Part shown: one piece after another, positions 8,744-16,783 of the stretch
How positions within the stretch are numbered: the stretch's first letter is position 1
Layout of the letters: each line of letters opens with the position of its first letter
DNA from: Peribacillus simplex
GTDB lineage: Bacteria; Bacillota; Bacilli; Bacillales; DSM-1321
Assembly: GCF_900156045.1 (NCBI RefSeq)
Contig: NZ_FTMX01000006.1
Span: 124,001-188,000 of the forward strand
Reading direction: 5' to 3'
Length of the DNA stretch: 64,000 bases
Notes under the pieces: generated by a model
What the model was told of the DNA's origin: nothing
What the model saw: only the letters and a program-made list of their open reading frames with translations
The model's database searches: none
Position numbers and translations under genes: made by a program

Positions 8744-9178
8744 CTATTTGGCTTTATCCTTTTCCATAATATCCCTAACGACATCCTCGATCGTAACCAC
8801 TCCCAATGCCTTTTCCAAGGCAAGTTCCGCAACTGAAAAGATGGGTTCTATTGTATCTTGTATATTTCTTCCAACAGTGCATGCTGGATTAGGATTTTCA
8901 TGGATTCCAAATAATTCTTTATCGGAGGCAACGTTGACAGCCTGATAAACATCAAGCAAAGTGATATCCGATAATTCCTTGGCCAATGTTGCTCCGGCGA
9001 TACCCGGACGAACGTTCACTAAACCAGCATTCTTTAGCATGCCGGTGATTTTTCTGATTAAGGCTGGGTTGGTGTTTACACTTTTTGCAATAAAATCAGA
9101 AGTGTTAACGCCTTCTTTGTTTATTTCTAAAAGAGATAATATATGGATTCCTACGGAAAAGCGGGTACTGATGGACAT
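8744..9178 (-). CDS. ywnA: Rrf2-family transcriptional regulator (YwnA-like)
   Basis: A 144-residue Rrf2-type winged-helix regulator similar to Bacillus YwnA. The DNA-binding part covers about residues 1-65 (recognition helix around NPALIRKITGMLKNAGLV), followed by a dimerisation helix. It has only one cysteine (C100, in NPNPACTVG), not the three that hold an iron-sulfur cluster in IscR or NsrR, so a simple thiol switch is possible but unproven. In B. subtilis ywnA lies beside ywnB, and here a ywnB-like gene lies 1.8 kb away with a disulfide-bond operon in between; all three promoters share operator elements. It has a good AGGAGA-like binding site before the ATG. Confidence 0.85.
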   Translation of the reverse strand: MSISTRFSVGIHILSLLEINKEGVNTSDFIAKSVNTNPALIRKITGMLKNAGLVNVRPGIAGATLAKELSDITLLDVYQAVNVASDKELFGIHENPNPACTVGRNIQDTIEPIFSVAELALEKALGVVTIEDVVRDIMEKDKAK

Positions 9179-9215
9179 CTCTTTTTTCTCTCCTTTAAAA
9201 TCTCTATTCTTATAT

Positions 9216-9252
9216 AGTATAAATTATTTAACATGTAATTCAAGTGGTTACA
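9216..9252 (-). promoter_or_regulatory. ywnA promoter with partial Rrf2-type operator
   Basis: On the minus strand TGTAAC (from 9252) is followed at the same offset as in the ywnB operator by the central element TTACATGTTA (9239-9230). A -10-like TATACT (9221-9216) and -35-like TTGAAT (9243-9238) overlap it with a 16-base spacer. The third, distal half-site of the other two operators is missing here. This suggests autoregulation of the Rrf2 gene. Confidence 0.55.
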
Positions 9253-9348
9253 AGTTATAATGGCCTGCAAGAATAATATTTATCCATTAACCGTATCCTT
9301 GTCAAGTAACGCCGTTTCTGCAAAGGCAAAAATAAAAAGTATGTGTAA

Positions 9349-9403
9349 TTGACAAACCAGCATGGTGAAACTTATATTATAACGTGTAAATGAATCAGTT
9401 ACA
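9349..9403 (+). promoter_or_regulatory. Promoter and 38-bp Rrf2-type operator of the dsb operon
   Basis: TTGACA (9349-9354) and TATATT (9373-9378) are 18 bases apart. A palindromic element from 9366 to 9403 has outer arms TGAAACTTA and TCAGTTACA and a centre TAACGTGTAA. It has exactly the same length, and the same position relative to the -10, as the element upstream of the ywnB-like gene. A 100-base leader then runs to the first gene. Confidence 0.7.
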
Positions 9404-9491
9404 GGTGAAAGCAACAGGAAGGGGGAACCGAAATCGGCCGCTATGGCTGGAGAAGAAATATCGACACAACTACAAGTGATGGAGGTATATG

Positions 9492-10181
9492 ATGGCTAAT
9501 AAAAAAAAGGGTAATCAAAAACAATCTTCTGCATTCACGTTCTGGATGATTGGGTTAATCGCTGTAATCATTATTGGCTTTATATTTTTGGCAAATGGGA
9601 AGGACGAAGATACAGCCGTTAATGAAATCGATTATAAATCACAGCCTTATTTAGGTGAAAAATCAGCACCTGTCCAAATAGTGGAATTTGGTGATTATAA
9701 ATGTCCAGTATGTAAGACATTCGAGGAGCAATTCTTTCCTTCTATACAAAGTGAATTGATTGATACAGGAAAAGCGCAATTTTATTTCATGAATTATTCG
9801 TTCATTAACGTCGATTCAACCAGATCCGCTAAATTTGCGGAAAGTGTTTATCAGGAATTAGGAAATGATACCTTTTGGAAATTCCATGAGCTTCTGTACG
9901 ATAAGCAGCCAGAGGACCTGAAATATGAAAAGAAAGATGTGTTTACGGATAAATTCTTAGAAGAAACATTGAAAGAAATCGCTAATGACAAAGATGTGAA
10001 AAAGGTAGTTTCCTCCTTTAAAGCCGGTAATTCCGAGGACCAATGGAACAAAGATATGGATTTGGCCAACGAATTGGGCGTTTCTGGGACTCCTTCCTTA
10101 TTTGTCAATGGCAAGAAGTTTGAAGGAAATACAATTGATGATTTAGAGAAAATGGTTGATGATGCAGCGAAGGAGAAATAG
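9492..10181 (+). CDS. bdbD: DsbA-family membrane-anchored thiol oxidase (BdbD-like)
   Basis: About 229 residues. An N-terminal membrane anchor (about 15-35) is followed by an extracytoplasmic thioredoxin/DsbA-fold domain with the active site CPVC in GDYKCPVCKTF and the cis-proline region near GVSGTPSLFVNG. It would introduce disulfide bonds into exported proteins, recharged by the DsbB-like protein encoded next to it. Two ATGs stand in a row (9489 and 9492); the second is six bases from GGAGG and is the better start. The next gene begins right at its stop codon. Confidence 0.9.
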   Translation: MANKKKGNQKQSSAFTFWMIGLIAVIIIGFIFLANGKDEDTAVNEIDYKSQPYLGEKSAPVQIVEFGDYKCPVCKTFEEQFFPSIQSELIDTGKAQFYFMNYSFINVDSTRSAKFAESVYQELGNDTFWKFHELLYDKQPEDLKYEKKDVFTDKFLEETLKEIANDKDVKKVVSSFKAGNSEDQWNKDMDLANELGVSGTPSLFVNGKKFEGNTIDDLEKMVDDAAKEK

Positions 10182-10183
10182 TG

Positions 10184-10594
10184 ATGAACAAGCCATTATT
10201 ATTTTCTTGGATCCTATCGATCATCGCCACTGCTGGAAGTCTCTACTTTAGTGAGATTCTTCATTATGTACCCTGTACCTTTTGTTGGTATCAAAGGATC
10301 TTGATGTACCCGCTCGTTATTTTATTGGGCCGTGCCTTTTATGAGCAAGACCTGAAAATTTACCGATACATCCTTCCATTATCGATTTTGGGCATGGTGG
10401 TGTCAGGGTATCACTATAGTCTGCAAAAAATCCCAGCACTAAAGCATTTCGAAATGTGCCAAAGCGGTGTTCCCTGCTCAGGTGAGTATATAAATTGGCT
10501 AGGATTCATCACGATCCCGTTTTTGGCCTTTATTGCTTTTACTCTCATCACTATCTGCATGGGACTGCTAATGAAAAAGAAAAACAGCATGTAA
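10184..10594 (+). CDS. bdbC: DsbB-family disulfide oxidoreductase (BdbC-like)
   Basis: About 136 residues with four predicted membrane helices. The two periplasm-side cysteine pairs of the family are present: CTFC followed by WYQRI near residue 31, and the EMCQSGVPCS pair near residues 90-96. It would reoxidise the DsbA-like partner and pass electrons to quinone. The ATG at 10184 follows a GGAGAAA site in the end of bdbD; an in-frame GTG at 10181 overlaps the preceding stop by one base. The two genes form a clear operon under the Rrf2-type operator. Confidence 0.92.
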   Translation: MNKPLLFSWILSIIATAGSLYFSEILHYVPCTFCWYQRILMYPLVILLGRAFYEQDLKIYRYILPLSILGMVVSGYHYSLQKIPALKHFEMCQSGVPCSGEYINWLGFITIPFLAFIAFTLITICMGLLMKKKNSM

Positions 10595-10601
10595 TTTAAG
10601 C

Positions 10602-10632
10602 GCACCGTTCTAAAAAGAATGGTGCTTTTTTT
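10602..10632 (+). terminator. Terminator of the dsb operon
   Basis: GCACCGTTCT pairs with AGAATGGTGC around an AAAA loop, followed by seven T. Confidence 0.9.
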
Positions 10633-10634
10633 AT

Positions 10635-10902
10635 ATATATCGACAAAAAATCAGGATATATCTCCGAAATCTGCAATATATCGACGAAAAATCAGGATAT
10701 TTCCCTGGAAATTGCAATATATCGACGAAAAATCAGGATATACCTCCGGAAATTGTAATAAATATCAACGAAATAACAGGATATATCTCCGAAATCTGCT
10801 ATATATCGACGAAAAGCCAGGATATATCTCCGGAAATTGCAATATATCGACGAAAAACCGGATATATCTCCGAAACTCGAATATATCTCCGAACTCTTCT
10901 AA
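10635..10902. repeat. Tandem array of about six 41-bp units
   Basis: The unit is roughly ATATATCGACGAAAAATCAGG plus ATATATCTCCGGAAATTGCA. The CGAC (once CAAC) markers lie at 10641, 10682, 10723, 10766, 10807 and 10848, so the period is 41-43 bp. Each unit is itself two related halves of 20-21 bp, so an ATATATC block recurs about every two helical turns. Copies differ by substitutions and short indels that break any reading frame. The array sits between the dsb terminator and the ywnB promoter. No function is known to me. Confidence 0.85.
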
Positions 10903-10911
10903 ATAATAAAG

Positions 10912-10966
10912 TTGACAAAATGGCAACCTGTAACTTATATTATTACATGTAAGTAATTAAGTTACA
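10912..10966 (+). promoter_or_regulatory. ywnB promoter and 38-bp palindromic Rrf2-type operator
   Basis: TTGACA (10912-10917) and TATATT (10936-10941) are 18 bases apart. The operator 10929-10966 has outer arms TGTAACTTA and TAAGTTACA and a perfect central palindrome TTACATGTAA (10943-10952) with the same centre as the arms. The whole element is close to self-complementary. It matches the dsb operator in length and placement and the ywnA operator in its left arm and centre. Confidence 0.75.
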
Positions 10967-11004
10967 ATTGAAGTTTCAATAACAATATATAGGAGGAATT
11001 TAAA

Positions 11005-11646
11005 ATGAAAATCGGCATTATTGGTGCGAGCGGAAAAGCTGGAAGTCTGATTTTAAAGGAAGCATTGACTAGGGGACATGATGTTACGGCCATTGTCAGG
11101 GATGGAGCTAAAGTCCAAGTTCAAGGAGTTTCCGTACTGGAAAAAGACGTATTCGATCTGAAAGCTGAAGATATTAAAGGTTTCGATGTGGTGGTGAATG
11201 CTTTTGGCGCTGCTCCAGGGAAAGAAAATCTGCATGTCGAGGCAGGAAAAATTTTGATTGAGGCTATGAAAGGGGCTCCTCAAACTAAACTGATCGTTGT
11301 TGGCGGAGCTGGAAGCCTTTTCGTTGACGAGGCAAAAACGATCCGCGTATTGGATACGCCTGAGTTCCCTAAAGAGTACTATGCAACAGCCTATAATCAA
11401 TCCAAGAACCTTGGGGATTTACAAAATGCCACTGGCATCCAATGGGCGTTCATCAGTCCTTCCGCCTTCTTTGATCCGCAAGGAAAAAGAACAGGTGGGT
11501 ATACACTGGGAAAAGACAATCTCCTTGTAAATTCAAAGGGTGAAAGCTATGTAAGTTATGCCGATTTTGCCCTTGCAGTACTTGATGAAATTGAAAACCC
11601 GCAGCACATCAACCAACGCTTTACCGTTGTTGCCGAAGCTGAATAA
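11005..11646 (+). CDS. ywnB: NAD(P)-binding Rossmann reductase (YwnB-like)
   Basis: A 213-residue atypical short-chain dehydrogenase of the NAD(P)H-binding (YwnB/NmrA-like) group. The dinucleotide motif GIIGASGKAG lies at the very N terminus, and SAFFDPQGKRTGGY near 150-165 matches the family's C-terminal half. The substrate is unknown; a quinone or flavin-type reductase role is sometimes suggested for relatives. The start has AGGAGG at a good distance. It has its own terminator, and the operator suggests co-regulation with the dsb operon and ywnA. Confidence 0.85.
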   Translation: MKIGIIGASGKAGSLILKEALTRGHDVTAIVRDGAKVQVQGVSVLEKDVFDLKAEDIKGFDVVVNAFGAAPGKENLHVEAGKILIEAMKGAPQTKLIVVGGAGSLFVDEAKTIRVLDTPEFPKEYYATAYNQSKNLGDLQNATGIQWAFISPSAFFDPQGKRTGGYTLGKDNLLVNSKGESYVSYADFALAVLDEIENPQHINQRFTVVAEAE

Positions 11647-11651
11647 TTTAG

Positions 11652-11687
11652 TGGACGTCGCTCCTTGTGGTGACGTCCATTTTTTTA
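11652..11687 (+). terminator. ywnB terminator
   Basis: TGGACGTC pairs with GACGTCCA around a 12-base loop, followed by T7. Confidence 0.85.
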
Positions 11688-11779
11688 CGTTGAAATAGAT
11701 GAATCATAGGCAGGCTGTTGATCGCAACAGATCCGGATGCAGACTACTTGTTAAAATCGAATGAAATGATAAGTGGACC

Positions 11780-11872
11780 TAAATAGTCAGGTCCTTGGAC
11801 CTATTGGTCATATAGTGAAAAAAAATAAGGCCTTTTCCTGAAATATCGGGGAATGGCCTTATTTTTTTCAAG
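11780..11872. other. Gap with nested palindromes and a terminator-like hairpin
   Basis: The 400-base gap before galU holds a GGACC/GGTCC-rich nested palindrome (about 11791-11812, core AGGTCCTTGGACCT) and then a long hairpin at 11821-11868 with AATAAGGCC and GGCCTTATT arms and T runs on both sides. The ywnB transcript already ends upstream, so this second terminator has no obvious gene. It may mark a small RNA or a decayed gene; nothing coding is visible. Confidence 0.4.
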
Positions 11873-12049
11873 AAGAAAGCGGGATATTGCATTGAATGGC
11901 AGTCGAAATTATGGTTGAATTTACAAAAGAAGGGTATTTTTTCTGTTAATATATTTACAATAAACGAGTCTATGTTACTATAAAAAGGATGATTCAGAAA
12001 AAAATGGTATTTTTTGTAGATTTATCTTAATATGAAGGAGTTACAAAGT

Positions 12050-12937
12050 ATGAAAAAAGTTAAAAAGGCGATTATACCTGCAGCGGGATTGGGAACTAGA
12101 TTTTTGCCCGCAACGAAGGCGATGCCTAAAGAAATGCTGCCGATAGTCGATAAACCAACTATTCAATATATTATAGAAGAAGCCGTGAAAGCGGGAATTG
12201 AAGATATAATCATCGTCACAGGAAAGAATAAACGAGCGATAGAAGATCATTTTGATAATGCATATGAACTAGAGAATAATTTGTGTGAAAAAGGGAAATT
12301 CGATTTATTGGAGAAGGTGCGGTACCCATCCAATTTAGCTAATATCCACTACATTAGGCAAAAAGAACCGAGAGGACTCGGACATGCTGTTTGGTGTGCA
12401 CGTAATTTTATTGGTGATGAGCCTTTTGCCGTCCTTTTAGGCGATGATATCGTGGAAAGCGATGTGCCCTCCCTGCGCCAATTAATCAACGAATATGATG
12501 CGACAGGTTCGTCGATCATTGGAGTGCAGCAGGTAAATGAGAGCGAAACACATAGATACGGCATCATTGACCCGCTTATGCAAGAAGGCAGAAGATACGA
12601 AGTGAACCGTTTCGTCGAAAAACCAAAACAAGGAACGGCACCTTCCAATTTAGCCATCATGGGAAGATACATCCTGACTCCGGAAATATTCGATTTCCTG
12701 GCCAGGCAGGAAACAGGAGCTGGCGGTGAAATCCAGTTAACGGATGCCATCCAAAAACTGAATGAAATCCAAAAAGTCTTCGCTTACGACTTTGAAGGAA
12801 AACGCTTTGATGTCGGTGTTGTTGATGGTTTTGTGAAAACGACCATTGAATTTGCCCTGCAACGTCCTGATTTAAGGGACGATATCATAAAAGTAATGGA
12901 AAATATCCTCGAACTGCACAAGGCAGTGGACAAATAA
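12050..12937 (+). CDS. galU: UTP-glucose-1-phosphate uridylyltransferase
   Basis: A 295-residue GalU/GtaB-type nucleotidyltransferase making UDP-glucose from UTP and glucose-1-phosphate. The nucleotide-binding signature [20 protein letters not shown] lies at the N terminus, GLGHAVWCA and LLGDDI follow near 105-130, and VEKPK near 190. UDP-glucose feeds teichoic-acid glucosylation, glycolipids and, through GalE, galactose units. The ATG at 12050 has AAGGAG nine bases upstream; an in-frame ATG at 12032 lies ahead of that site and is unlikely. It heads a cell-wall polymer cluster with the two genes downstream. Confidence 0.93.
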   Translation: MKKVKKAIIPAAGLGTRFLPATKAMPKEMLPIVDKPTIQYIIEEAVKAGIEDIIIVTGKNKRAIEDHFDNAYELENNLCEKGKFDLLEKVRYPSNLANIHYIRQKEPRGLGHAVWCARNFIGDEPFAVLLGDDIVESDVPSLRQLINEYDATGSSIIGVQQVNESETHRYGIIDPLMQEGRRYEVNRFVEKPKQGTAPSNLAIMGRYILTPEIFDFLARQETGAGGEIQLTDAIQKLNEIQKVFAYDFEGKRFDVGVVDGFVKTTIEFALQRPDLRDDIIKVMENILELHKAVDK

Positions 12938-12995
12938 ACTTTTACTGCCCATTCATAAGCTTTGAATTTAATAGAGTAATTTTTTAAAAAATCTC

Positions 12996-13026
12996 CAACT
13001 ATTGATCATTCATAGTTGTTATTTTT
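12996..13026 (+). terminator. Probable terminator after galU
   Basis: CAACTAT(T)GA pairs with TCATAGTTG around TCAT (one bulge), followed by TTATTTTT. Confidence 0.55.
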
Positions 13027-13050
13027 GGTTAATGAAAGGCTAACATAATT

Positions 13051-16000
13051 TTGAATGGTGAATATAAATCCATAAAAGGGGATGCCTATTTAGTGAATAA
13101 GAAGGTAATAAAAAGAAAAGTCGATTTCCTTAAACAGCCTATCGCCAATTTCTTTTTAAAGGAAAATCATCAGCGTGTAAATAGATATGCAAAGTATTAT
13201 GAGAAATTAAGCGTGCAAAAAAACACAATTCTATATGAGAGTCGTGATGGAAACAGTATGACTGACAGTCCATACGCGATGTTTAAATATATGCTGGAAA
13301 ATCAAGACTATCAAGATTTCATGCACATTTGGTCCATCCAGGATTTCAGTGTCCTCTCAGGTGTAATGGCGAAGTATAGGGATATGCCGAATGTTCAATT
13401 CGTTCAACGCAATTCAAAGGAATATTTAAAATGGTTGGCTACAAGTGAGTATTTAATCAATAACTCCACATTCCAGTCTTTTTTCATCCCTAAAGGCGAT
13501 CAAATTTACATCAATACCTGGCATGGAACGCCTCTTAAGAATATGGGCTTTGATATACCCGGTAACCCTTCGGTCTCTCAAAACGTCGTTAGGAACTTTT
13601 TAAGTGCGGATTTCATTTTGAGCCCTAATGCCCATACTACCAACATATTTACACATAGCTATAAGCTAAATGGATTGTATAAAGGTGAAATTATAGAAGA
13701 AGGATATCCGAGAATCGATTTGACGCTGAACACGAATCCGGGGGAGTATAAGGATTATCTAAGGACTCTAGGTTTGAAAATCAGCGATGCCAAGGAAAGT
13801 ATTTTATATGCCCCGACTTGGAAGGGGACGAATCTGGCGAAAGTGGATAACGATCTTCTTCAAATCATTGCAGATATTAATTATTTACAAAGCCAAATCG
13901 GTGAGCGATATAACCTATTCATTAAGGTGCATCCATTTCTATATAAAGAAGCTGCCAAGCATTCGGAAATCAAGGATCGACTAATACCTGACCATGTGGA
14001 TACAAATGAATTGCTTGCTGCCGTCGATTTGCTTATCACGGACTATTCCAGCATCTTCTTCGATTACCTTGTTACCGATAAGCCAATTCTGTTCTACACA
14101 TGGGATACGGACGTTTATGCTGAGCAAAGGGGACAATATCTCCAAAATGACGAACTCCCGGGACCGATGCTTTTTAATTCAAAAGAATTGGCACTTGCCA
14201 TTAAAGATATTAAAAATGTGAAATTGAGATATTTCGATAAATATAAAAAAATGCAGGAAAAATTCACGAACCATGAAGATGGAAAAGTAACAGAGAGAAT
14301 AGTCAAAAATATTTTCAATAAGTCTACGAAACAACTGAACATAATTACCGGCCTTGATTCCGTTAAGGAAAAAATATTGATTTATCCAGGTGGACTGAGG
14401 GATAACGGAATTACTTCCTCTTTCCTTAACTTAATGAATAATATTGATTATGATAAATATGATGTCAGCTGTTTTACTGCCACTCCTCACTCGCAAGAGG
14501 TTTTGAAAAATATGGGAAAGGTTAATAAGAATGTGCGTTTTCTATTCAAACCTGGCTTGCCTGTGTATAAAATTTTGGAAGTCTACAAAGATAAATTCAT
14601 CCATAACAGAGGGGAAAGAGGGTTCTTAGGGAAGAAGCTTTACCCGGAAAATGCCTATATTAGGGAGCATGCCCGTTTATTCGGTAAAACGAAGTTTGAT
14701 TTTGTTATCGATTTTAGCGGTTATAGCCATTATTGGGCTAAATATCTGCTGGCGGCAGATGCAAAAAAGAAAGTTTGTTATATGCATAATGATTTGCTTT
14801 CTGATAGTGAGCGCGTCATAAATGGAAAGAGACCTCACCGTATTAATCTACGGGGGATTTTTTCGGTATACAATCGATTTGATAAGCTTGTAAGTGTTTC
14901 TGAGGGAACGATGGAATTAAACCGAAAGAATCTATTGGAGTACGCAGACTACGATAAGTTTGATTTTGTAATGAATTCGATCAACCCGGATAAAATCCTT
15001 CAAATCGAGCCAAATGAATCTGAAGTTATCGAAAATGATGAAAAGGCATTGATCACAGAAAACTTCAAAGCAAGGGCGATATTAAGGGACGTTAAGGATA
15101 ATCATGTTTGGAATACTCTTCCGGGAATGTCGAATGCCACTCAACTTCCACTGGAAGAACGATTTGAAGGTGCTGAAATCGTGATTTCGAGAAAGGCCCA
15201 TGCTGATCAGAACACTTTTTACAAATTCAGTCATAACAATCAAATCATTGGCTGGATCAGTGAAGAAGCTGTTGATCTGTTGCCAGACAGCATCATTTAT
15301 GAAAAAGAAGTGGATAAAATTGCAAGGTTAGTAAGACCTCGATCGAACTATATTTGGTCGTTGCCGTATAAGGTTGAAGGCACGTACAAAATCTCCGGCA
15401 GTCATGATTTTAAAGGGATCATTGTAAAAGTCGATAGGGAAGCAAAAACCCAGCATTCGATTTATAGCAGAATATCTGTAAAGGATAAAATAATAGGCTG
15501 GATAGATAATTCGGCTTTATCCATGCTTGAACATTGTACAATCAATGAAGACATGAGCTTTAATGACAAGCTGCAAATCATGATGAAAAGAAAGTATATA
15601 ATATCCAGAAACTATAAAAACAATAAAAAATTCATTGATAAGATCGAGAATAGGACGCTGAAGGAAATAAATACGGGTAATCAGAAGTACGGAAAAATAA
15701 CCAATCCGGAGGACCATACAATCTGGACGAAGGCTTATCCGAACTACAAGGCCAAAAGAGTGAGCAGGGCAATCGATTTTGAAGGGCAAATCGTCAGGAT
15801 CATAAAGTATAACAGAACCAACAAAGGCGGCTATTACCTTTTCGAAATCGATAATAAGAAAATTGGCTGGTTAAATACGGGGGCATTCGAAGTCATAGAA
15901 GAGCCAATCCTGTTAAAAGAACGGGAAGTGCGCGGCACTGCCGAAATTAACTTGGGCGATTATAATATTTGGGATAAGCCTTATGGGCTGCAAGATGCCA

Positions 16001-16695
16001 TGGTCTTGGAAAATGGGCCAAGCTTCAATGGGCGGATCGTAGAATTCGATAAAGAAGCGGTTACCCAACTTGGTACTTATGCCCATATATTATTGGACGG
16101 GATATCTATAGGCTGGATCGATAAACAGGCGTTAAGCGTACAGGAGGTCCATGGATTGGAAGTGAATAATCAATTCGTTCCATATCCTGATAAAAATGAT
16201 TTTAACTTTGTCAATATGGGAAGATTATCACCTGAAAAAGGTCAAGATAATTTGATTCGTGCATTCGCAGGCTTTCATGAGAAACACAAAAATAGTAAAC
16301 TATATATTTTAGGACAAGGACCTTTAAAGGAAGATTTGCAGGCAATCATTGATGAGCTGGACTTAAATCATTCCATTCATCTTTTGGGCCAGCTTGAAAA
16401 TCCATTTTCGTTCATGGAAAAATGTGACTGCTTCGTTCTTTCCTCACATTATGAAGGGCAGCCTATGGTATTATTGGAGGCAATGACTTTAGGAATGAAA
16501 ATCATGGCTACTGATATAGTGGCTAACCGAACCGTTTTGGAAAACGGCAAATATGGTTTACTTGTCGAAAATAGCATAGATGGACTGGAAAAGGGCTTAT
16601 CTACCATGGTTAGTAATGATAATCCTAAACTAGCGAAGTTTGATTACACCCAATATAATGGATTGGCCATGGAAACCTTCAATAAATGCTTATAA
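13051..16695 (+). CDS. Giant fusion: CDP-glycerol glycerophosphotransferase plus GW-interrupted GT-B glycosyltransferase
   Basis: 1214 residues in three parts. Residues about 25-430 form a TagB/TagF-type glycerophosphotransferase (INTWHGTPLKNMG near 157, YAPTWKG, IKVHPF, ITDYSSIFFDY). About 440-665 is the N-terminal half of a GT4-type glycosyltransferase (YPGGLRDNGITSSFLNL). Four GW/SH3-like modules follow at about 667-745, 755-827, 880-950 and 958-1031, each closing with an IGWI- or IGWL-type motif. The GT C-terminal half is at about 1050-1214 (MGRLSPEKGQDNLIRAF, LSSHYEGQPMVLLEAM). It probably builds and decorates a glycerol-phosphate wall polymer at the inner membrane face. TTG at 13051 is a weak start; GTG at 13093 behind AAAAGGGGA is an alternative. 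Confidence 0.85.
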   Translation: MNGEYKSIKGDAYLVNKKVIKRKVDFLKQPIANFFLKENHQRVNRYAKYYEKLSVQKNTILYESRDGNSMTDSPYAMFKYMLENQDYQDFMHIWSIQDFSVLSGVMAKYRDMPNVQFVQRNSKEYLKWLATSEYLINNSTFQSFFIPKGDQIYINTWHGTPLKNMGFDIPGNPSVSQNVVRNFLSADFILSPNAHTTNIFTHSYKLNGLYKGEIIEEGYPRIDLTLNTNPGEYKDYLRTLGLKISDAKESILYAPTWKGTNLAKVDNDLLQIIADINYLQSQIGERYNLFIKVHPFLYKEAAKHSEIKDRLIPDHVDTNELLAAVDLLITDYSSIFFDYLVTDKPILFYTWDTDVYAEQRGQYLQNDELPGPMLFNSKELALAIKDIKNVKLRYFDKYKKMQEKFTNHEDGKVTERIVKNIFNKSTKQLNIITGLDSVKEKILIYPGGLRDNGITSSFLNLMNNIDYDKYDVSCFTATPHSQEVLKNMGKVNKNVRFLFKPGLPVYKILEVYKDKFIHNRGERGFLGKKLYPENAYIREHARLFGKTKFDFVIDFSGYSHYWAKYLLAADAKKKVCYMHNDLLSDSERVINGKRPHRINLRGIFSVYNRFDKLVSVSEGTMELNRKNLLEYADYDKFDFVMNSINPDKILQIEPNESEVIENDEKALITENFKARAILRDVKDNHVWNTLPGMSNATQLPLEERFEGAEIVISRKAHADQNTFYKFSHNNQIIGWISEEAVDLLPDSIIYEKEVDKIARLVRPRSNYIWSLPYKVEGTYKISGSHDFKGIIVKVDREAKTQHSIYSRISVKDKIIGWIDNSALSMLEHCTINEDMSFNDKLQIMMKRKYIISRNYKNNKKFIDKIENRTLKEINTGNQKYGKITNPEDHTIWTKAYPNYKAKRVSRAIDFEGQIVRIIKYNRTNKGGYYLFEIDNKKIGWLNTGAFEVIEEPILLKEREVRGTAEINLGDYNIWDKPYGLQDAMVLENGPSFNGRIVEFDKEAVTQLGTYAHILLDGISIGWIDKQALSVQEVHGLEVNNQFVPYPDKNDFNFVNMGRLSPEKGQDNLIRAFAGFHEKHKNSKLYILGQGPLKEDLQAIIDELDLNHSIHLLGQLENPFSFMEKCDCFVLSSHYEGQPMVLLEAMTLGMKIMATDIVANRTVLENGKYGLLVENSIDGLEKGLSTMVSNDNPKLAKFDYTQYNGLAMETFNKCL

Positions 16696-16783
16696 AATGA
16701 GGGAGGGCTTATAATTAGATCTCACACTTGTGGCATATATATGAAGAATTCATTTAAGCTTAAAGTAAAAGGGGAAATTCTAT

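Noticed and set aside
10619..10906. A 95-codon frame across the 41-bp tandem repeats
   Set aside because: The unit length is not a multiple of three and indels shift the frame between units; it begins inside a terminator.
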